Below are positions 61,901-64,000 of a stretch of 64,000 nucleotides of DNA, piece after piece. How positions within the stretch are numbered: position 1 is the stretch's first letter; each line of letters starts with the position of its first letter. Position numbers and translations under genes: made by a program. Source of the DNA: Candidatus Poribacteria bacterium (GTDB lineage: Bacteria; Poribacteria; WGA-4E; WGA-3G); NCBI GenBank assembly GCA_009841255.1, contig VXMD01000077.1, positions 1 to 64,000 on the forward strand, in the 5' to 3' direction. Under the pieces are notes generated by a model, which had not been told where the DNA came from, searched no databases, and was given only the letters and a program-made list of their open reading frames with translations.

Positions 61901-62019
61901 GGCAATTGTAGCATCTGATCAAGATCGTACAACTCAATATCTCGCTTTGTTCCGCCATCTCGGATGTCTATACCGTTTTCGATTAGGATTTTTGTTTCGT
62001 AATCTTGATAAAGTGCCAT
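58954..62019 (-). CDS. res: Type III restriction enzyme Res-like helicase-nuclease
   Basis: 1021 aa. SF2 helicase: Walker A YWMATGSGKTH (about 105), DEAH box LILVDEAHIGL, SATF, and motif VI IQIFGRGVRLGG. A C-terminal PD-(D/E)XK nuclease is seen in SYYPDFVLWV...LFIDPKGER (about 915-950). This is the restriction/translocation subunit acting with a Mod methyltransferase; the mod gene lies upstream at the right edge. GNTQAKT at about 132-138 is encoded by repeat B (61604-61622). Start ATG 62019 opens MALYQDYETKILIENG. Confidence 0.88.
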   Translation of the reverse strand: MALYQDYETKILIENGIDIRDGGTKRDIELYDLDQMLQLPAEPLERIRNFVDDYSSLTGQTFKLRYYQVLALLFTECFFANQQQSDRLDANSEAENQRMLAYWMATGSGKTHIMHLNILQYLHHFCEKDNARGNTQAKTLQIFLTTPLANLIKQHERELEPYIRSLNDLYNNRIELIIDTTQGLLQKEDDYFQLPDNGEIRRLILVDEAHIGLSSKESGRFRDLRRNRLNVGNSFLFEYSATFHNVANELKDEYDNAIIYRYDYTRFYNDGYGKDHFFKRIAADEVAAESEEEIKNNLDECLRVMEEKLQTFNRVQQDEQYDNDLTVHRPLMAFMGHTVENPKEEGKDDKDEVSDIQQVLDYFAALDTTERRKFRAIFGGDIIGPLVVARNPENNSELLLSYGDGEKWGMINVGDATGFYNSITNARIETRVEVIANPNLHFENLDNETSPINVLIGSRKFAEGWNSYRLSVIDLINLGSSKGNLIIQIFGRGVRLGGKGGDGKRRYIEQDPDYPYPLSRKRDRESEIRRLETLTVFSLKRSYLEHFLKEVRAGGIPLYHTFKIGVNPTFFKVDNGTTVHFSEYQHKLPIFKQGTIEGSGIKRVTFDNSKIHYTYFDNGTEKSSTISKWRPLALDYRTDKEKNALNVYEDLRQNNQKYACYLNRAGLATFIQREAEKNQLQFYSKESCEPTILDFLSLVGEIRYWEQGQDPIAWTDRLNRQIVTDVSRKLQSRINAHINRANYIYEPLNQDDFIYEYTVTKEFKKPQEYDAFLAKIKEAEKKQDQLEARRIDPEIRIQKDLRLSLEPQHRHIYEPLLLDPQGNSKHESDTLKVSPDRLNLGEKKFVEDVTAYIKLHYRENERYEFYLMRNVQKIGIYLESDAGSYYPDFVLWVLDTQQDITHILFIDPKGEREIIGGTKGNYKSHPKVKLAQKSEDETLVTLEKQLEAKEGRKFCLNSFLLLRDSSKLGHEESVKGIEENMLPYNIHRLNWHEKTEDGSKGRLFNNEKSYLDLMFEKAGIR

Positions 62020-62068
62020 AGGTCTTTCTATTTTTAGTTTTAGCTGAAACTATCAGTAGGTCTTGGAG

Positions 62069-62518
62069 TTAAATTCCCCCCAAGAGAACCTCCGTGTCGC
62101 TCGCTATATGTTCTTCAATGGGTATTCGGAAGTCTTCCAAAACAAGTAGAATGTCTTGCCTATCTGCTTCCTTGTCAGAATAGATCATTTGAGCAACATC
62201 GGAAAGTTTCCCGCGAAACGAAGGCGACTGAATTCGGTAGTTGTGCTTTGCAGCGATAAAGTTCCTTATGAACTGCCGCCGCCTCGCGTCGACTTCCAGC
62301 AATGATTGAGTCCCTGTCTTCTCCACGCGTTCCACTATAATATCTAATTCTTTGAAAAAGGTGTTCGGTGTTTCCTTCGCCTCTGTTATCACCTTGGTAT
62401 TATTCAAATAAAAACGTCCTGCCATTTCCAATTTGGTGTGAGTAGATACGGTATTAACGGCGGAAAGCAGTTTTTGATTTTCGTGAAAGCTTTGGACAGT
62501 CCGCTCTTTTGGTTTCAT
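62069..62518 (-). CDS. Hypothetical protein in the type III R-M locus
   Basis: 149 aa, charged and mostly helical (NTFFKELDIIVERVEKTGTQSLLEVDARRRQFIRNFI), no recognised domain. It lies 49 bases upstream of res on the same strand. Could be an accessory subunit; no function assigned. Confidence 0.55.
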   Translation of the reverse strand: MKPKERTVQSFHENQKLLSAVNTVSTHTKLEMAGRFYLNNTKVITEAKETPNTFFKELDIIVERVEKTGTQSLLEVDARRRQFIRNFIAAKHNYRIQSPSFRGKLSDVAQMIYSDKEADRQDILLVLEDFRIPIEEHIASDTEVLLGGI

Positions 62519-62630
62519 GGTTTCAGTCTTCTGTGTTATTCCACGCGTTTTAGTGGGATTTCAAGTAAAGAGGCAACTTAGAGCTCGTTTCTACTGCATG
62601 ACTATGTCTCAACAGTTTTGTAACAGGACC

Positions 62631-62875
62631 GTAGGTTGGGTTGAACGAAACTGAAAAGGGAGATGTGAGTGTTCCCAAATATCTGTGAAACTCGACCTGC
62701 TGTCATATTCACTCAAGAATACAGTGAAACCCAACTTCATACCGCCATATTCCCAGATACTTCACAACTAAAGCGTTGGGTTTCACTCGATTTCTGTTTG
62801 ATGTAACATATATCAAGATAACTTGATTTTCTATTGCTGTTCAGGGCTTTGGGGTATTCGTTCAACCCAACCTAC
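62631..62875. mobile_element. MITE-like element with 19-bp perfect terminal inverted repeats
   Basis: GTAGGTTGGGTTGAACGAA at 62631-62649 and its exact reverse complement at 62857-62875 bound a 245-bp non-coding element. An internal inverted pair, GTGAAACCCAAC and GTTGGGTTTCAC, lies near 62724 and 62783. GTAGGTTGGGTT palindromes are a common repeat type in other bacteria. It fills most of the 62519-62958 gap. Confidence 0.8.
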
Positions 62876-62958
62876 AATGCTACGGGGCAGTTTTTCTTAA
62901 ATCGACTCCCATGGGCCTGGGGAATCGCACCTAAAATAGGATTGTGAACCCCCCTCAG

Positions 62959-63609
62959 TTAAGAGCTTTCTAATAATTCGATGTGCATGTGGAATCGGTC
63001 CTTGTAATAGTGCCTTTTTCCTTTTCTTTTCAGTTTTCCATCGTGCTCTAAAGTTTGTGCTGGTTGAGGTTGCCAACCGAGGATTCCACTTGCAATATCC
63101 CATGATGTTGCGTGCAGGGCTTTGACAGGTTCATAAGCGTCTTTAGAACATGCAATGTACATAGCGTAGACAAGCGCGCGATGATTACCGTCTGTGATAT
63201 AGAATGAACATTCGGGTTTCTCAATCTTTTCGCCTACCCATTCACCATTTCCATTTTGCCAATGGGTTGGATTCCGAATCCAAAGTCTATCCATCAATTT
63301 TTTGTTGAAATGTTTACTGAGGAGGACATGAGACTCAAACCATGGTACATCCTCGTTTCTGGCTTTTATATCTTGCATACTTTCAAAAACTTCAGTAGGG
63401 TCTATTTTTCGACCCTTGAGTCCGGACCTTTTTATGATCTTTTTGACAACCTCCTTAAGAGGTTTAGAACAGAGATGAAAAAGAAATTCGTGTTCTTCCT
63501 CAAAAGGTAGTTCCGGGCATTCTTTCTTATGCCACTCTCTTGGAGGATTCATGAAAAGCAAGTTGTTGAATTCCTCTTGACAAAGTTCAAGTTCTGTGAA
63601 TTCGTACAT
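62959..63609 (-). CDS. Hypothetical protein with DGNHR (ParB/sulfiredoxin-like) motif
   Basis: 216 aa. The central ECSFYITDGNHRALVYAMYIA matches the DGxHR loop of ParB/Srx and DGQHR-type proteins, which bind or hydrolyse nucleotides. The rest (EEFNNLLFMNPPREWHKK, WFESHVLLSKHFNKKLMDRLW) is not recognised. It lies between mod and res on the same strand, so may belong to the defence locus. Confidence 0.55.
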   Translation of the reverse strand: MYEFTELELCQEEFNNLLFMNPPREWHKKECPELPFEEEHEFLFHLCSKPLKEVVKKIIKRSGLKGRKIDPTEVFESMQDIKARNEDVPWFESHVLLSKHFNKKLMDRLWIRNPTHWQNGNGEWVGEKIEKPECSFYITDGNHRALVYAMYIACSKDAYEPVKALHATSWDIASGILGWQPQPAQTLEHDGKLKRKGKRHYYKDRFHMHIELLESS

Positions 63610-63641
63610 TTTGGTTCCTGTCAGAATTGCTGGGATGCTGT

Positions 63642-64000
63642 TTATGTCTCAATAGTATTCCATACCGCACCTGTATCAAAATCCGATGTTGAGATGAGAT
63701 GAATCTGCCGAAGTTCCGAATTCTCAAGCAACGCTTGCTGATTTGCATCATAGTTAACGTCTAACTGTGTGACACCCGCTAATCGTTCATCTGCAAGAAT
63801 TTCCAATAATTGGGATGTATCGTCCTCCTCGGTTACGTTGCGGAATACTACGGCTCGTGTACCACTCCGAACAACTCGGTATACCTGATCATTTAAATCG
63901 AACCGCAAATGCCGCTGAACTGAGAGTCCCTTTAGATAGCAGTAGGTTTCTAAAACATCTACGAAACCTTCTGTGCTATCCTTACCGTAAGTGATGCGAT
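63642..64000 (-). CDS. mod: Type III DNA methyltransferase Mod, C-terminal part (partial)
   Basis: The frame is open to the right edge of the window (no start inside). The visible 119 residues include EGFVDVLETYCYLKGLSVQRH and YRVVRSGTRAVVFRNVT, the pattern of the C-terminus of type III Mod subunits (VDLVETFNYL... and VVRG...). Mod would methylate one strand and provide site recognition for Res. The TTG at 63908 is not a start. Assignment rests on the C-terminal pattern and on res in the same locus. Confidence 0.65.
   Translation of the reverse strand, partial: RITYGKDSTEGFVDVLETYCYLKGLSVQRHLRFDLNDQVYRVVRSGTRAVVFRNVTEEDDTSQLLEILADERLAGVTQLDVNYDANQQALLENSELRQIHLISTSDFDTGAVWNTIET

Overview
The window reads as a Gram-negative bacterium with roughly 45% GC and lipid A genes. 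The best fit is a member of Candidatus Poribacteria or a close relative. That is an inference from style: several secreted proteins end in a dockerin pair plus a FlgD/type-IX-like sorting domain carrying the motif YPNPFNPETWIPY, sulfatases and sulfotransferases are abundant, and intergenic regions are full of short repeats. No rRNA, tRNA or CRISPR array was seen.

Layout. 0.1-7 kb: a nucleotidyltransferase-HEPN protein, a TnpB element, a sialate O-acetylesterase, an enolase-superfamily dehydratase and a TrpD-like phosphoribosyltransferase. 7-12.6 kb: the Hen1 and Pnkp RNA-repair genes, separated by an opposing, decayed TnpB element. 12.7-36.8 kb: a polysaccharide locus with glycosyltransferases, a MurJ-like flippase, a Wzy-like polymerase, four sulfotransferases, a Wzi-like outer-membrane protein and a priming sugar-phosphate transferase. 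It also holds two tandem sulfatases, a glycosidase and an FG-GAP protein; together these suggest a sulfated exopolysaccharide or capsule. 36.9-43 kb: an SDR, a TonB-like protein, a UGT-type glycosyltransferase, a SelW-like selenoprotein read through an in-frame UGA, a small accessory gene pair and a third TnpB element. 43.4-48.4 kb: a reverse-strand cell-envelope cluster (ruvX, mltG, an lpxC-fabZ fusion, lpxA, lpxI). 48.6-51.6 kb: a restriction-modification pair and a fourth TnpB element. 51.8-59 kb: PspA plus an ABC exporter, a gamma-carbonic-anhydrase-like protein, a Gfo/Idh/MocA oxidoreductase and an E2 acyltransferase. 59-64 kb: a type III restriction-modification-like locus running off the right edge.

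The most striking non-coding signal is a leader of about 80 nt found immediately upstream of all four tnpB genes, including the divergent one. Each copy folds into the same pseudoknot: closing stem P1, stem P2, stem P3 with an invariant GCTT loop, and a 7-bp pseudoknot whose 5' strand is exactly the bulge between P2 and P3. Helix sequences differ between copies while pairing is kept. Each copy starts 5-7 nt after a good -10 box. This looks like a real RNA family tied to TnpB. Other signals are a dispersed repeat that supplies Shine-Dalgarno sequences, a 19-bp repeat that appears in frame inside two unrelated proteins as GNTQAKT, period-7 repeats between genes, and a 245-bp MITE-like element.
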